From: Pedobacter sp. MC2016-15
GTDB taxonomy: Bacteria; Bacteroidota; Bacteroidia; Sphingobacteriales; Sphingobacteriaceae
Direction of reading: 5' to 3'
DNA length: 64,000 nucleotides
Assembly (NCBI RefSeq): GCF_026239695.1
Contig: NZ_JAPIVS010000001.1
Location: forward strand, 62,001 to 126,000
In this document: positions 19,001-27,486 of the stretch, piece by piece
Numbering within the stretch: position 1 is the stretch's first letter
Layout of the letters: each line of letters begins with the position of its first letter
Program-made: the position numbers and the translations under genes
The notes under the pieces: generated by a model
Database searches by the model: none
What the model saw: the letters and a program-made list of their open reading frames with translations, nothing else
Told to the model about the DNA's origin: nothing

Positions 19001-19454
19001 TCAACGCATCTTCATCCACCTGATCGATTAAGGTGTCTGCCCCATTTTTGATAAAGAAAGATTCCGTGACCACCATATCCAGCTGTTTGATATGGTCCTG
19101 CAGGTCGGTGAGCGACTGTGGGTCCCAGTTTACATAAAATCCGGCGTTGATCCTGGCTTTGTTGTTGGGATGCCTGGCATGATGCGCCTGCTGGTCCTGT
19201 CTGATCTCCAGCAGTTTTTTCTTGGAGATTTTAAAATCCTTGTAGGTGGTAGATTTTCGGATCTGCTCAATTTGTTTAGGGCTGAGCGTCGTTGCCGTAT
19301 TGATCACCGGTAAAGCCGGATAGTGATTGGAGATCAGTGTATATGCCACACAGGCTGTCGCTACAATGAAAGTAATAATCAGCAGCCTGGTTACCCATTG
19401 AAAAGTCACCCAGCGACTTTTCCCGGAAGTTTGAAAAATTTGTTTTTCTGGCAT
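16053..19454 (-). CDS. GH18 / NodB deacetylase / GT2 synthase fusion protein
   Basis: One 1133-residue envelope protein with three enzyme domains. After an N-terminal anchor (about 20-42) comes a YaaH-type GH18 domain (about 100-410) with the catalytic-type motif GVNIDFEE (Glu212). Next is a NodB/CE4 deacetylase (about 480-680): TFDDGP, metal site GNHTFFHPD, RPPY, LLHDAGG. After TM segments near 704-736 lies a processive GT2 (about 755-980): VDDGSKD, DAD, LAEDCDL, QRFRW, then C-terminal TM helices. The layout suggests synthesis, deacetylation and trimming of a beta-linked GlcNAc-type polymer; the polymer is inferred. The ATG at 19454 is chosen because it has GGAG four bases upstream and because a TATCTTTG promoter element overlaps an alternative TTG at 19481. 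Confidence 0.9.
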   Translation of the reverse strand: MPEKQIFQTSGKSRWVTFQWVTRLLIITFIVATACVAYTLISNHYPALPVINTATTLSPKQIEQIRKSTTYKDFKISKKKLLEIRQDQQAHHARHPNNKARINAGFYVNWDPQSLTDLQDHIKQLDMVVTESFFIKNGADTLIDQVDEDALKVIRKNKKTAIAMVSNFSGDNFDGDAIHKLLHDNDLQNRFISNLIRSLKSYSFQGVNIDFEEIKEKSDEPLAAFQKNLYEKLHAAQLIVSQDISPDNEDYNLKALEKYNDYIFVMAYDQHSESSNAGDISHQEWVEEQLDKICKTISSDKVILALACYGYDWPDGDVGTTITYQQAIATANRYKGKVKYNTVSANLNFSYKDESSVNHQVYFTDAATNFNLIRKADDWGVAGVALWRMGAEDPRVWTFISKNLSIDSVRKTGVDLKRLTHIGLNDRVDYSGEGEILDLVSTPKAGEIKVKLDTSSFEIADQDYVVLPTKYSIRRYGHAEKTIVLTFDDGPDPVYTPQILDILQEEKVPGTFFVVGIMAEQHMGLLMNEYNLGHEIGNHTFFHPDMSKMGVERVNFELNATRKIIESVTGHSTILFRPPYNADAEPTTSAEILPVMQSRNENYINIGESIDPEDWQPGITADQIFNAVVKQQHLGNILLLHDAGGNRQATVEALPRIIKYFKSNGYRFATVGQLIGKKRNELMPAVQVDSNDFINTGDNFFLRAFSYGTLALNFIFIIAIILAMLRSIFIAILAIKHKSSSKQEERFLLKDPEMKVSIIIPAYNEEVTVVQTLKSLLKTTYKNTEFIFVDDGSKDRTVALVQEHFGQLENIKIFSKPNGGKASALNFGIGHASADFVICIDADTQLKTDAITELMRYFYNEETAAVAGTVKVGNKTNLITNWQSIEYITAQNMDRRAFDLLNTITVVPGAIGAFRKKVILEVGGFTTDTLAEDCDLTMRILRAGYAVRNCDRAIAFTEAPETVNMLLKQRFRWSFGVMQSFWKNRKTLFSKKYGYFGMVGMPNILIYQIILPLFSPLADFFMLLSIITGLFSLSSVNSLSLAGLGSLLSLHNGFGQVFFYYCIFILVDLLFAGIAFRMEKESFRKLLYIVPQRFYWRQLMYLVLFRSIRKALKGELEGWGTLKRTGNVKEQGI

Positions 19455-19478
19455 ATGTCTCCAAAAACAAGTGAACAT

Positions 19479-19486
19479 CAAAGATA
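19479..19486 (-). promoter_or_regulatory. -7 promoter element of the GH18/NodB/GT2 gene
   Basis: The minus strand reads TATCTTTG, an exact TAnnTTTG match, 24 bases upstream of the ATG at 19454. It overlaps an upstream TTG that would extend the frame, arguing against that start. No clear TTG is seen near -33. Confidence 0.5.
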
Positions 19487-19546
19487 GGTATAGAATTTGA
19501 TAAAAAAACCGGGTTTAATCAGGAGATTTGCAGATACAATTCCAGC

Positions 19547-20665
19547 ATGACAATAGCAGAAAACCCCACAGCTCCACAACGCAAAATCATTCATATCGAT
19601 ATGGATGCATTTTATGCTGCAGTGGAGCAGCGTGATTTTCCGCAGTACAGGGGAAAGCCTATTGTTGTTGGCGGTTCCCCGGACGGACGTGGTGTGGTGG
19701 CTACAGCGAGCTATGAAGCCAGGAAGTTCGGCATACATTCTGCCATGTCGGCACGCCGGGCTATACAGCTTTGTCCGCAGGCCATCTTTGTGCGACCAAG
19801 GTTTGATGCCTACAAACATGTTTCGGTGCATATCCGTGAGATCTTCAGCCGTTATACTGATCTCATTGAGCCGCTTTCTCTCGATGAAGCTTATCTGGAT
19901 GTAACTGAGGATAAACTTCAGATCGGTTCTGCTCTGGAGATTGCCAAACAGATCAAAGATGCCATCAGGGATGAACTGAACCTGACCGCTTCGGCGGGCG
20001 TATCGAGCAGTAAGTTTATTGCTAAGATCGCTTCAGACATGAATAAACCTGATGGGCTCACCTTTATCGGCCCCTCCAAGATCGAGCGGTTCATGGAAAA
20101 ACTGCCTGTGGAGAAGTTCTTCGGTGTTGGAAAAGTTACGGCCGACCGGATGAAAAAGATGGGGCTGCATACCGGGGCCGACCTGAAATTACTTTCTGAG
20201 CAGGATCTGGTGATGCGTTTTGGGAAGACCGGCAAGTTTTATTTTAAAATTGTGCGTGGTATTGATGAAAGACCTGTACAGCCACACAGGGAAACGAAGT
20301 CGCTCGGCGCCGAAGATACCTTTGAGCAAGACCTCTCCACGCAGGAGGAAATGTTTACTGAACTGGAACAGATCGCCGAAAAGGTAACGTCAAGACTGGA
20401 GAAGAACCGCCTGAAAGGTAAGACCATTACGCTGAAGGTGAAGTTCCATGATTTCACCCAGATTACCAGAAACCAGTCTTTCCTGAATCCTATAGGTGAC
20501 TATTTCTCCATTATTGCGGCAGCAAAAGATCTGCTGATCCGCGCTGATCTGGAAAATAGTAAAGTGAGATTGCTGGGGATTTCTCTCAGTAATTTCGGAA
20601 ACCTGCCTCCCTCCTCAAAAATTACGGATCCTGACCAGCTGGAGCTTTTTGATCAGGACCTGTAG
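19547..20665 (+). CDS. dinB: DNA polymerase IV (Y family)
   Basis: A 372-residue error-prone translesion polymerase. The catalytic motifs are IIHIDMDAFYAAVEQ near the N-terminus and LSLDEAYLDVT (acidic pair), with the steric-gate/fingers segment VVATASYEARKFGIHSAM; the thumb contains FFGVGKVTADRMKKMG and the little finger follows. The C-terminus ends DPDQLELFDQDL, where QLELF is a sliding-clamp binding motif. A possible promoter TTTG-N23-GAGATTTG (19496-19530) precedes it. No LexA-like box was recognised. It converges with the phytase-like gene 13 bases downstream. Confidence 0.96.
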   Translation: MTIAENPTAPQRKIIHIDMDAFYAAVEQRDFPQYRGKPIVVGGSPDGRGVVATASYEARKFGIHSAMSARRAIQLCPQAIFVRPRFDAYKHVSVHIREIFSRYTDLIEPLSLDEAYLDVTEDKLQIGSALEIAKQIKDAIRDELNLTASAGVSSSKFIAKIASDMNKPDGLTFIGPSKIERFMEKLPVEKFFGVGKVTADRMKKMGLHTGADLKLLSEQDLVMRFGKTGKFYFKIVRGIDERPVQPHRETKSLGAEDTFEQDLSTQEEMFTELEQIAEKVTSRLEKNRLKGKTITLKVKFHDFTQITRNQSFLNPIGDYFSIIAAAKDLLIRADLENSKVRLLGISLSNFGNLPPSSKITDPDQLELFDQDL

Positions 20666-20678
20666 GGCTGTCTTATAT

Positions 20679-21851
20679 TTAAGGAATAACTTCAAACAGT
20701 AAAAACTGATTTTGTTCATGTGCGGCAAAGTTGTCATCCACAGCAAAGATCACTGACTGATGCCCGTTGGCAAGTTTAGGTCCCAGGGTGGCTCCCTCGA
20801 CGTTATCAATAAAAATTCCGAGGTCATCCATGTTGAGCAGCAGTTTCTTTTCCATTGGATGAGCTGCCGGAGTTTTAATCAAAGAAGGCATATTAATAAT
20901 ATTATCGGCTCCTTTTGTACTGGCCAGAAAAACTTTGATGTTGGTGCCGGGCCCGCCTGAGAAAGATCGTTCGGTCAGCATAAACTGACCAGGGCTGAGC
21001 CAGAGTATATCTGAAATGCCGTTGTTGATCTCCTGCCCTTCAGTAGTCGGTGGAAGTGCTACAGGTTCCAGTTCATAAGCATACTGAGCTGTATTCCTCT
21101 TCGTCCTGGTATCAAATTGATAGATCCTGGTGAAAGCTTTATTCCTTTGCAGGGCCGGTCTTGGGCCATCCTGAAATAAAGGTTCTTCCATACTGATGTA
21201 CAGGTTTTTAAAATCATCTGCAAACGTTAGCCCTTCCAGCACACCATTTTGTCTTGGTCCGCTTTCTATCACCTGCATTTTCATATTTTCAGGGATTTTA
21301 TACTCATCAGCAAAGCTGCCATTTCTGGAGACTACATTGATCGTGGGATCAATCAGAATGGTATCGGTTTCAATAATGATCCGCTCTCCTTCGCTTGTCC
21401 AGGTTAACTTCTTCGTGATTCCATTATAACGTATAGCTTCGGGATCAGTGGTTTTGGTCGCATGTCTGGCCAGTGCCGGATAAGTTTTGCCGTCTTTTTG
21501 CAACAAGGTATCAATATTTGTAATCTCTACCTGAGAGATTCCCTTTGCGGAAAGCTGAATCCTGGCTGTGTAAAAGCGTGCTGGATTAATGCTGGACCTG
21601 TCATCACAAATCAGGTAATAGTTTTTGGTAGAGGGATCATAGTCGATACCTGACAAGCCCCCCACTGTGGTGCCCCTGAACTGCAGCTTATGCGGAACAA
21701 CGAAGGTATTGATATACCTGAGGCTGCTGATACTTTTTGCCTGCACTTGCTTTATCGCTGGCTTTTTTTGGGCGTATCCACTTTCTGCAAAAATTGTCAT
21801 TAGCAAAATTGCTACTGACAGCATTGATTTTAAACTAATTTTATTTAACAT
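20679..21851 (-). CDS. Exported esterase-like/phytase-like protein
   Basis: A 390-residue exported protein (signal peptide ending near ESGYAQ) of the 'esterase-like activity of phytase' group (PF13449-type beta-propeller). Typical segments are GGLSGIDYDPSTKNYYLICDDRS near the start, DPEAIRYNG, and the blade GLTFADDFKNLYISMEEPL. It is the third gene of an operon after a purple-acid-phosphatase-like protein and a di-haem peroxidase (36 bases from the latter). Phosphate-ester hydrolysis is suggested by family name and neighbour but catalytic residues are not obvious. Confidence 0.8.
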   Translation of the reverse strand: MLNKISLKSMLSVAILLMTIFAESGYAQKKPAIKQVQAKSISSLRYINTFVVPHKLQFRGTTVGGLSGIDYDPSTKNYYLICDDRSSINPARFYTARIQLSAKGISQVEITNIDTLLQKDGKTYPALARHATKTTDPEAIRYNGITKKLTWTSEGERIIIETDTILIDPTINVVSRNGSFADEYKIPENMKMQVIESGPRQNGVLEGLTFADDFKNLYISMEEPLFQDGPRPALQRNKAFTRIYQFDTRTKRNTAQYAYELEPVALPPTTEGQEINNGISDILWLSPGQFMLTERSFSGGPGTNIKVFLASTKGADNIINMPSLIKTPAAHPMEKKLLLNMDDLGIFIDNVEGATLGPKLANGHQSVIFAVDDNFAAHEQNQFLLFEVIP

Positions 21852-21887
21852 TTTAAGTAGTATTTTTTGCTTATAAAATTATTCATA

Positions 21888-23735
21888 CTACTTAGCTGAT
21901 GGTATCACCAAATTCAGTGAATCTGTCAGCGATTCCATAAAGGCTACAATTTGTGTAACTTCCTCTGGCAACAAATGTAAGGGTTTTGCAGAAAGTGTTT
22001 GCTGTGGCTGATCAAGATGTAGTCCGGCTCCCCCGCCCTGGTTATAAAATTCAACCACCTTATTCAGATCTTTGAAGACGCCGTTATGCATATAGGGCGC
22101 AGTCATCGCCGCATTTCTGACTGTAGGTGTTTTAAACGCAGCCTGATAATATTCAATGGGGAAGAAACCATACCTCCCTGTATCCTTATCGCTGAGCAGA
22201 TGTTCAAAATCATCATTGGCAGGCGTACCTAAAACTTCATACTCGGTACGTTTGTACAGCGGCGGGATCAGGCCATTAAACAAAGGCGCAAAATGGCAGC
22301 TCCCACATTGTGCTTTGCCCATAAACAAATTAAAACCTTTCAGCTGCTGAGCGTTCATCGCGTTTTTGTTGCCCGCCAGGTACTGGTCGAATGCAGAGTT
22401 CAGCGGGGCAAGTTCCATGAGATAGGCAGCGAGCGCATCTGCAAGGTGATCCATGTTTACAGGTTCATCTGCTGATTCTGGAAAAGCTTTCAGGAAAGCC
22501 ACTTTGTACTGGCTGTTTTTTCGAAGGTTTGCGAACACAACCTCGTGATTTCCGTTCATCTCCAGAGGATTGGCAATCACAGTTTTGATTTGTTCCTGCA
22601 GGTTTTTTACCCTTCCGTCCCAGAATTGTGCATATTGAAAGCCGGCATATAATAAGCCTGGAGCATTGCGCTGTACAAAATTTTTACCATCAAAGGCCAG
22701 ACTCGTTTTTAGTCCGTCGCTGAAATATTGATCTGTGCGGTGACAACTGCTGCAATTTCTTTTAAGATTGCCCGAGAGCGCATTTTCGAAAAACAGTTTT
22801 TTGCCCAAAGCTCCTTTCAAAGACTGTGTCTTGCTGATGTTCGCAAAGGCCGACGCGGGAATAGCGTCTTTACTGAAAATGTTTTTTGCCGCATAATTCA
22901 AATTACTCTTCTGATTGACGGAAAGGTTCAGGTCAGTGATAAATTGACCGAGCTCCTCCTGTAGTGGCAAGGCAAAACCAGTTAAAAACTCTGCCCTGTT
23001 GAAAGTATCAAAATCTGGATGCTCTTTGAGATAGGCCAGTGTCTGATTCAGAGTTTTTGAAAGTTGTGTGGAAGCATGCCCCTGTTCCATGTAAGGTTGC
23101 AGGACCCGCTGAATGGCGCCGACCGACTGCCATGACTCTTCTATTCCACTTTTGAGCTCCGGGGCATCATAACCAGTGATGCTTAGGGTAATCACCTTAA
23201 TCAGTTCCAGGCGTACACTTTCCAAAAGCTGCCCGTCGGTGCCTTCAAAGCCATAAAGTAAAGCATCCAGATCCGCCGCAGAAGAAGAAAGCAATCCTGC
23301 CTGTTCTATCAATTCTTTTTGATGTAAAAAGGGATAGTCATCAAACAGCATCGCCTCCATGACCTGAAAACCTGAAGGCTCCTGGTATTCCATGTAGGGC
23401 TCGTCAACCTCTACCTTTGCGGGCCTGTTATAAATCAGCGATGAACTTTCAAAGAAATAATCCATGAAAAATTCAATGCGCTTGTAGTTAAGCCTGCATT
23501 TTTTCAGGGTGCTGCGCGCCTTTAGTACAGCAGCAGTATCTTTTGCTGACAATAGTGAAACGGCCTCTTTTAATTCAATGGCAGAACTGGCGAAGGCAGC
23601 ATTATTTACCTTGAATGCCTGGATCGCATTTGTGATGCCGATACTGCTCTCCCCTGTCTTTAAACCCAGAACAATACACAGGCATGTTAGCCATAATGCG
23701 CTGCAAATAAATATTTTAGTTCGATTTCGAAACAT
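21888..23735 (-). CDS. Periplasmic di-haem cytochrome c peroxidase with N-terminal helical domain
   Basis: A 615-residue exported protein with an N-terminal signal/anchor, a helical domain of roughly 270 residues and a C-terminal CcpA/MauG-type region. Two haem c sites are visible, NCSSCHRTD and QCGSCHFAP. Further family segments are GKKLFFENALSGN, QYAQFWDGRVKNLQEQ and FKTPTVRNAAMTAPYMHNGVF. Classic CCPs are about 330-350 residues, so the N-terminal part is an addition, seen in some Bacteroidota proteins. It may reduce H2O2 or oxidise a partner. It overlaps the upstream phosphatase gene by 20 bases, so the two are translated from one mRNA. Confidence 0.88.
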   Translation of the reverse strand: MFRNRTKIFICSALWLTCLCIVLGLKTGESSIGITNAIQAFKVNNAAFASSAIELKEAVSLLSAKDTAAVLKARSTLKKCRLNYKRIEFFMDYFFESSSLIYNRPAKVEVDEPYMEYQEPSGFQVMEAMLFDDYPFLHQKELIEQAGLLSSSAADLDALLYGFEGTDGQLLESVRLELIKVITLSITGYDAPELKSGIEESWQSVGAIQRVLQPYMEQGHASTQLSKTLNQTLAYLKEHPDFDTFNRAEFLTGFALPLQEELGQFITDLNLSVNQKSNLNYAAKNIFSKDAIPASAFANISKTQSLKGALGKKLFFENALSGNLKRNCSSCHRTDQYFSDGLKTSLAFDGKNFVQRNAPGLLYAGFQYAQFWDGRVKNLQEQIKTVIANPLEMNGNHEVVFANLRKNSQYKVAFLKAFPESADEPVNMDHLADALAAYLMELAPLNSAFDQYLAGNKNAMNAQQLKGFNLFMGKAQCGSCHFAPLFNGLIPPLYKRTEYEVLGTPANDDFEHLLSDKDTGRYGFFPIEYYQAAFKTPTVRNAAMTAPYMHNGVFKDLNKVVEFYNQGGGAGLHLDQPQQTLSAKPLHLLPEEVTQIVAFMESLTDSLNLVIPSAK

Positions 23736-25119
23736 TTTTGTTCAGCTCCTTCATCATCGTGAACTGGTCGCGGATTACTCCGTCTGCGCAGATCCATTTC
23801 AGCTCAAGCTTGTTATCCTGAACATCCAGAATACATGAACCACCATGATCAGCATCCGAAAAATACATTGCATTGTGCGGATATGAAGCCTGCTTTCCAC
23901 CAAGCTTACCGGCAGAGCCACTCAGCACATATACAGTACCCTTATCTTTCTTTATAGTTTTAGTATAGGGTTTGGAATCCTTGCTGCCATCATTTCTGCC
24001 TGATGAAGAACTCAGGTTATACTTTTTGGGATCGAACGTCTCCTCCATACCATAATGTCCCATCATCAGCCTGCTGCGTTCATAACCATGGCTATGACCA
24101 TTCAATACGACATCTACCCCGGCCCGTTCAATGATCCCGATAAAGTTTTCCCTGATCTTAACCAGTTCTTCTTCCTTATCAGAATTGTGTGAGCCCATCG
24201 TATACGGAGGATGGTGCCAGAAAGCAATTACCCAGCCTTTATTTTTATTCGCTGCCAGATCTTTTTTGATCCACTGTACCTGCGGACCAATTGTATCATA
24301 CAGACGGTAAGCGTTTTCTTCTTTGCCGTACGAATCCAGCGACAAAAAGTGGATGTTGCCGATGTCAAATGAATAAAAAGCCTGTGTATGTGAAGGTACA
24401 CCGCCAGACTCTCCTTCGGTTGGCATAGAGAAATTCTGATAATAAGCAGTTTCATGTGTTTCCTGCGCATGTTTGGCACTCAGGTCCGTATCATGGTAAT
24501 CATGGTTTCCCGGTGCCGGAAATACAGGGTATTTCTTAAGCAGGTCGTTCTTATAGATATTAAAGAACTTGCTCTGAAACTCCGAGTCTGTACCATCCTG
24601 GTAGGCATTATCTCCCAGCAGTATCCATGCATTCAGATCATTGGGTCCCAGATATTTGAGGAGTTCCGCCTTAACATGGCGCTGGTTGATCGAGTTATCC
24701 CCACAGTCGCCCAATGCAGCAATACGGTAATGACCAGATTTTCCTGCTTCAGGCAGGGTAGTAAATGTATTATTCTCATCGCCCTGCAGTGTATCTTTTA
24801 AGCCACCAATACTATAATAGTATTTGGTAAGCGGCTTTAAGCCACTCAGGTTGATCTTGTGTTCGGTAAGGAGTTTAATATCTTCTGCGGACTGGTCCAG
24901 TTTACCGGGACTGGTACCATAACGCACCTTGCTGCGTGCAGAAACATCAGTTCTCCAGCGGATCTGTATTCCTGTACTGCTGGCTACCTGCAGGTATGGT
25001 CCACGGATGAGTCTCACTGGTTCGGTAGCAGCACCCGGTTCCTTTTTTGCCTGTGAAAAAACTGTTTGTGTGAGCAGCAGCGCAGCCGTGAAGAGCAAGG
25101 GTAATTTTTTTTGTATCAT
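23716..25119 (-). CDS. Purple-acid-phosphatase-like exported metallophosphoesterase
   Basis: A 467-residue exported protein. An N-terminal Fn3-like domain (about 35-115, LIRGPYLQVASSTGIQIRWRT-type opening) precedes the phosphoesterase domain, with the five PAP metal motifs in order: ALGDCGDN, LLGDNAYQ, APGNHDYH, FWHHPPY and LNGHSHGYE. Likely a periplasmic or surface phosphomonoesterase or phosphodiesterase. I use the ATG at 25119; a GTG directly before it would add one residue. It is the first gene of a three-gene operon with the di-haem peroxidase and the phytase-like protein. Confidence 0.9.
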   Translation of the reverse strand: MIQKKLPLLFTAALLLTQTVFSQAKKEPGAATEPVRLIRGPYLQVASSTGIQIRWRTDVSARSKVRYGTSPGKLDQSAEDIKLLTEHKINLSGLKPLTKYYYSIGGLKDTLQGDENNTFTTLPEAGKSGHYRIAALGDCGDNSINQRHVKAELLKYLGPNDLNAWILLGDNAYQDGTDSEFQSKFFNIYKNDLLKKYPVFPAPGNHDYHDTDLSAKHAQETHETAYYQNFSMPTEGESGGVPSHTQAFYSFDIGNIHFLSLDSYGKEENAYRLYDTIGPQVQWIKKDLAANKNKGWVIAFWHHPPYTMGSHNSDKEEELVKIRENFIGIIERAGVDVVLNGHSHGYERSRLMMGHYGMEETFDPKKYNLSSSSGRNDGSKDSKPYTKTIKKDKGTVYVLSGSAGKLGGKQASYPHNAMYFSDADHGGSCILDVQDNKLELKWICADGVIRDQFTMMKELNKNVSKSN

Positions 25120-25306
25120 CACCCCAAATCTAATATTTATGATGTAAATACTATGTTAATTTTGTGTTGTTTGGACCCCTAACATCATTTTTTATTTTAA
25201 CATAAAAATAATATATTAGGAATGGTATATCGGAAAACTATCCGGTACATTTAGGCATAAGTATTGTTATAAGATATTCACTAAAACCATTTAATTTTTA
25301 TTGATT

Positions 25307-25513
25307 ATGCTCAGAAACACCTATTACGAGAGAGATGAAATGAGATTGACAGACAAAAGATGGATCAATTTACAGGAATACTATGATGTAGAATATTGGT
25401 CCAAAAAGTTTGGTGTTACCCCGGAGCTGCTGCAACTGGCAGTCAAAAATTCAGGATCTACTTCAGCAGATGAAGTGGAGCAATATCTCAAAAATAAGTA
25501 CCAATTTAAATAA
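25307..25513 (+). CDS. DUF3606 small protein
   Basis: A 68-residue protein of the DUF3606 type, recognised from INLQEYYDVEYWSKKFGVTPELLQLAVKNSG, a family core of two helices, and the final short helix VEQYLKNK. The ATG at 25307 is preferred over a TTG at 25301. Members are common in Bacteroidota and Proteobacteria; their function is unknown. It has a 187-base upstream region shared with the divergent phosphatase operon and a hairpin terminator after it, so it is probably expressed alone. Confidence 0.8.
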   Translation: MLRNTYYERDEMRLTDKRWINLQEYYDVEYWSKKFGVTPELLQLAVKNSGSTSADEVEQYLKNKYQFK

Positions 25514-25523
25514 TGTTTTGGTT

Positions 25524-25555
25524 ATCAGCAGTGTTGTATCTTCAATGCTGCTGAT
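25524..25555. terminator. Hairpin between DUF3606 and cardiolipin synthase genes
   Basis: ATCAGCAGTGTTG (25524-25536) pairs with CAATGCTGCTGAT (25543-25555) over 13 positions with two G-U pairs and a six-base loop, followed by ATTTCATCTTT. It lies between convergent genes and may serve both. Confidence 0.65.
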
Positions 25556-25564
25556 ATTTCATCT

Positions 25565-27022
25565 TTAAAGCAAAGGTGATAAAAGCCTTGCTAATTTCTC
25601 GGGCAGCTGTTTGTATAAAGGCCTCTTTTCCCAGTCGGCCGCATCAATCTTTTTCGACTCTTTCAAATCCTGGTAAAATATCCTCGTCATTTCTTCGGCC
25701 GTGGCATTGTCATAGATCACTGCATTTACTTCAAAGTTCAGTTCAAAGCTACGGTTATCCATATTAGCGGTGCCAATCACCGACAGTTGCTGGTCTGAAA
25801 CCATCGTCTTGGAATGTATAAAACCCTTTTCATATTGATAGATCTCCACTCCTGCACTTAATAATTCCGAGTAATAGGAACGTCCGGCGGCGGCTACCAT
25901 TCTGGAATCAGACCGGTCGGGCATCAGAAGGACTACTTTCACACCACTCAATGCTGCCACAACCAATGCATCCAGCAGGCTTTCACCGGGAATAAAATAT
26001 GGCGTGGTAATCAGTATTTCCTCTTCGGCCATTCCTATCGCCTGAATCAGGGAGAACAGAATCGTGGGGTTGTCAGAATCCGGTCCGCTTGCCGCAATCT
26101 GGACAACGGCATCCCCGGCGTAGTCTTTCAATTCATGAAAAAAGTGTGTTTGCGGCGCAAGAGGCTGATCTGCACAAAAGTTCCAGTCGCATATAAACAG
26201 GTACTGCAGATAAAAAGCACCAGTGCCGGTGATTTTTACATGCGTATCTCTCCAGAATATCTGCTTATCATCACCTCTGTTGATATACCTGTCGCTGACA
26301 TTGATTCCTCCGGTAAAGCCGATACAGCCATCAATGACAATGATCTTGCGGTGATTTCTGTAATTGAGTCTGTTGGCCAGCGCGATAAAGTGCACCCTGT
26401 AAAAAGGATGTGCCTCTACTCCTGCGGCAATCAGTTCCGGGATTACCTTTTTTCTGATACTGCGGCTGCCAAAGTCGTCATAAATCAGGCGTACTTTAAC
26501 ACCTGCCCTGGCTTTCTCCATGAGTACATCCTTAATGGCATTGCCGATTTCGTCATCTTCAAAAATATAGTATTCGATATGGATGTGCGATCTCGCCTGT
26601 TGCATCGCGCGCAGTACTTCAGGAAATTTCTGCTCTCCGTTCAGCAGCAGTTCAACTTTATTGTTGCCGGTAAGAAAGCTCATGCCATCGTTGAGCAGCA
26701 GCTGTGCAAGCTTCTGATATTTAAGTATTTCATCAGGGACAGAATCCCAGATTTTCTTTGATTCGAGGTAGATTTGTTCACGTACCCTCAGCTGCATCTG
26801 CTCATCTTTGATGATCTTTTTACTGTACAGTTTACGCTTGCGGTAGTTGGTGCCAACACTAAAGTAGATGATAATGCCCAGTACAGGCAGGAACACTGTA
26901 AGTAATAAATAGGCTAGTGTTTTGGTAGTAGAGCGGGTATCATAGATAATGCGCAGGCAGGTCAGGACAATTGCAATCGTATAAACAATTTCTAAGATAA
27001 GTATCCAGCGGATTTCCTGCAT
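25565..27022 (-). CDS. cls: Cardiolipin synthase (phospholipase D family)
   Basis: A 485-residue inner-membrane enzyme that condenses phosphatidylglycerol molecules to cardiolipin. Two N-terminal TM segments (about 5-25 and 35-55) are followed by two PLD catalytic HKD motifs: HRKIIVID (His224, Lys226, Asp231) and HSKTMVSD (His403, Lys405, Asp410). Length and layout match ClsA-type enzymes. It is on the minus strand with its own upstream gap shared with the divergent receiver gene. Assignment is firm, although related PLD-type phosphatidyltransferases cannot be fully excluded. Confidence 0.92.
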   Translation of the reverse strand: MQEIRWILILEIVYTIAIVLTCLRIIYDTRSTTKTLAYLLLTVFLPVLGIIIYFSVGTNYRKRKLYSKKIIKDEQMQLRVREQIYLESKKIWDSVPDEILKYQKLAQLLLNDGMSFLTGNNKVELLLNGEQKFPEVLRAMQQARSHIHIEYYIFEDDEIGNAIKDVLMEKARAGVKVRLIYDDFGSRSIRKKVIPELIAAGVEAHPFYRVHFIALANRLNYRNHRKIIVIDGCIGFTGGINVSDRYINRGDDKQIFWRDTHVKITGTGAFYLQYLFICDWNFCADQPLAPQTHFFHELKDYAGDAVVQIAASGPDSDNPTILFSLIQAIGMAEEEILITTPYFIPGESLLDALVVAALSGVKVVLLMPDRSDSRMVAAAGRSYYSELLSAGVEIYQYEKGFIHSKTMVSDQQLSVIGTANMDNRSFELNFEVNAVIYDNATAEEMTRIFYQDLKESKKIDAADWEKRPLYKQLPEKLARLLSPLL

Positions 27023-27105
27023 TTAAATAGCTGATGTTTCAGCGGCTAAATATAGGTATTGGCACAGTATTAGTATAAAAATCTGCAAATAAAAAAGCAA
27101 ATAGA

Positions 27106-27471
27106 ATGAACAAGAAAATTGTAATTTTTGATGATGATCAGGAGATTTTAACAGCACTTGAATCTGTACTTGATTTTGTAGACTGGGATCTAATGACGTT
27201 TTCAAGCGGTAAGGACGCGATCAGCGTAATCAGCAGAGAAAAACCAGACCTGATATTAATGGATGTGATCCTTGACGGTGTTGACGGCAGGGAGATCTGC
27301 AGGACCATTAAAGAGAACAGTGATCTTAAACATATACCCATCATCCTGATTTCCGGTCAGCAAGATGCAGAAAATGCACAGCATCAGGATTTTGGGCCAA
27401 ATGACTTCTTGCCAAAACCATTCAACATCGGAGATTTAATTGATAAAGTATATTTTCAGCTGGCTTCATAA
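27106..27471 (+). CDS. Single-domain response regulator (receiver only)
   Basis: A 121-residue CheY-like receiver with no output domain. The acidic pocket is Asp10/Asp11, the phospho-acceptor is Asp53 in LILMDVILDG, the switch Ser83 is in ILISGQ and the conserved lysine is Lys104 in FLPKPF. No histidine kinase is adjacent, so its partner is elsewhere; it could act in a phosphorelay or bind a protein target. It is divergent from cls and converges with the aminotransferase gene. Confidence 0.9.
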   Translation: MNKKIVIFDDDQEILTALESVLDFVDWDLMTFSSGKDAISVISREKPDLILMDVILDGVDGREICRTIKENSDLKHIPIILISGQQDAENAQHQDFGPNDFLPKPFNIGDLIDKVYFQLAS

Positions 27472-27486
27472 GCCGCTGATCATGAT

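Noticed and set aside
19455..19481. Upstream TTG start for the GH18/NodB/GT2 protein
   Set aside because: A -7 promoter element overlaps it and a better ATG with a GGAG sequence lies at 19454.
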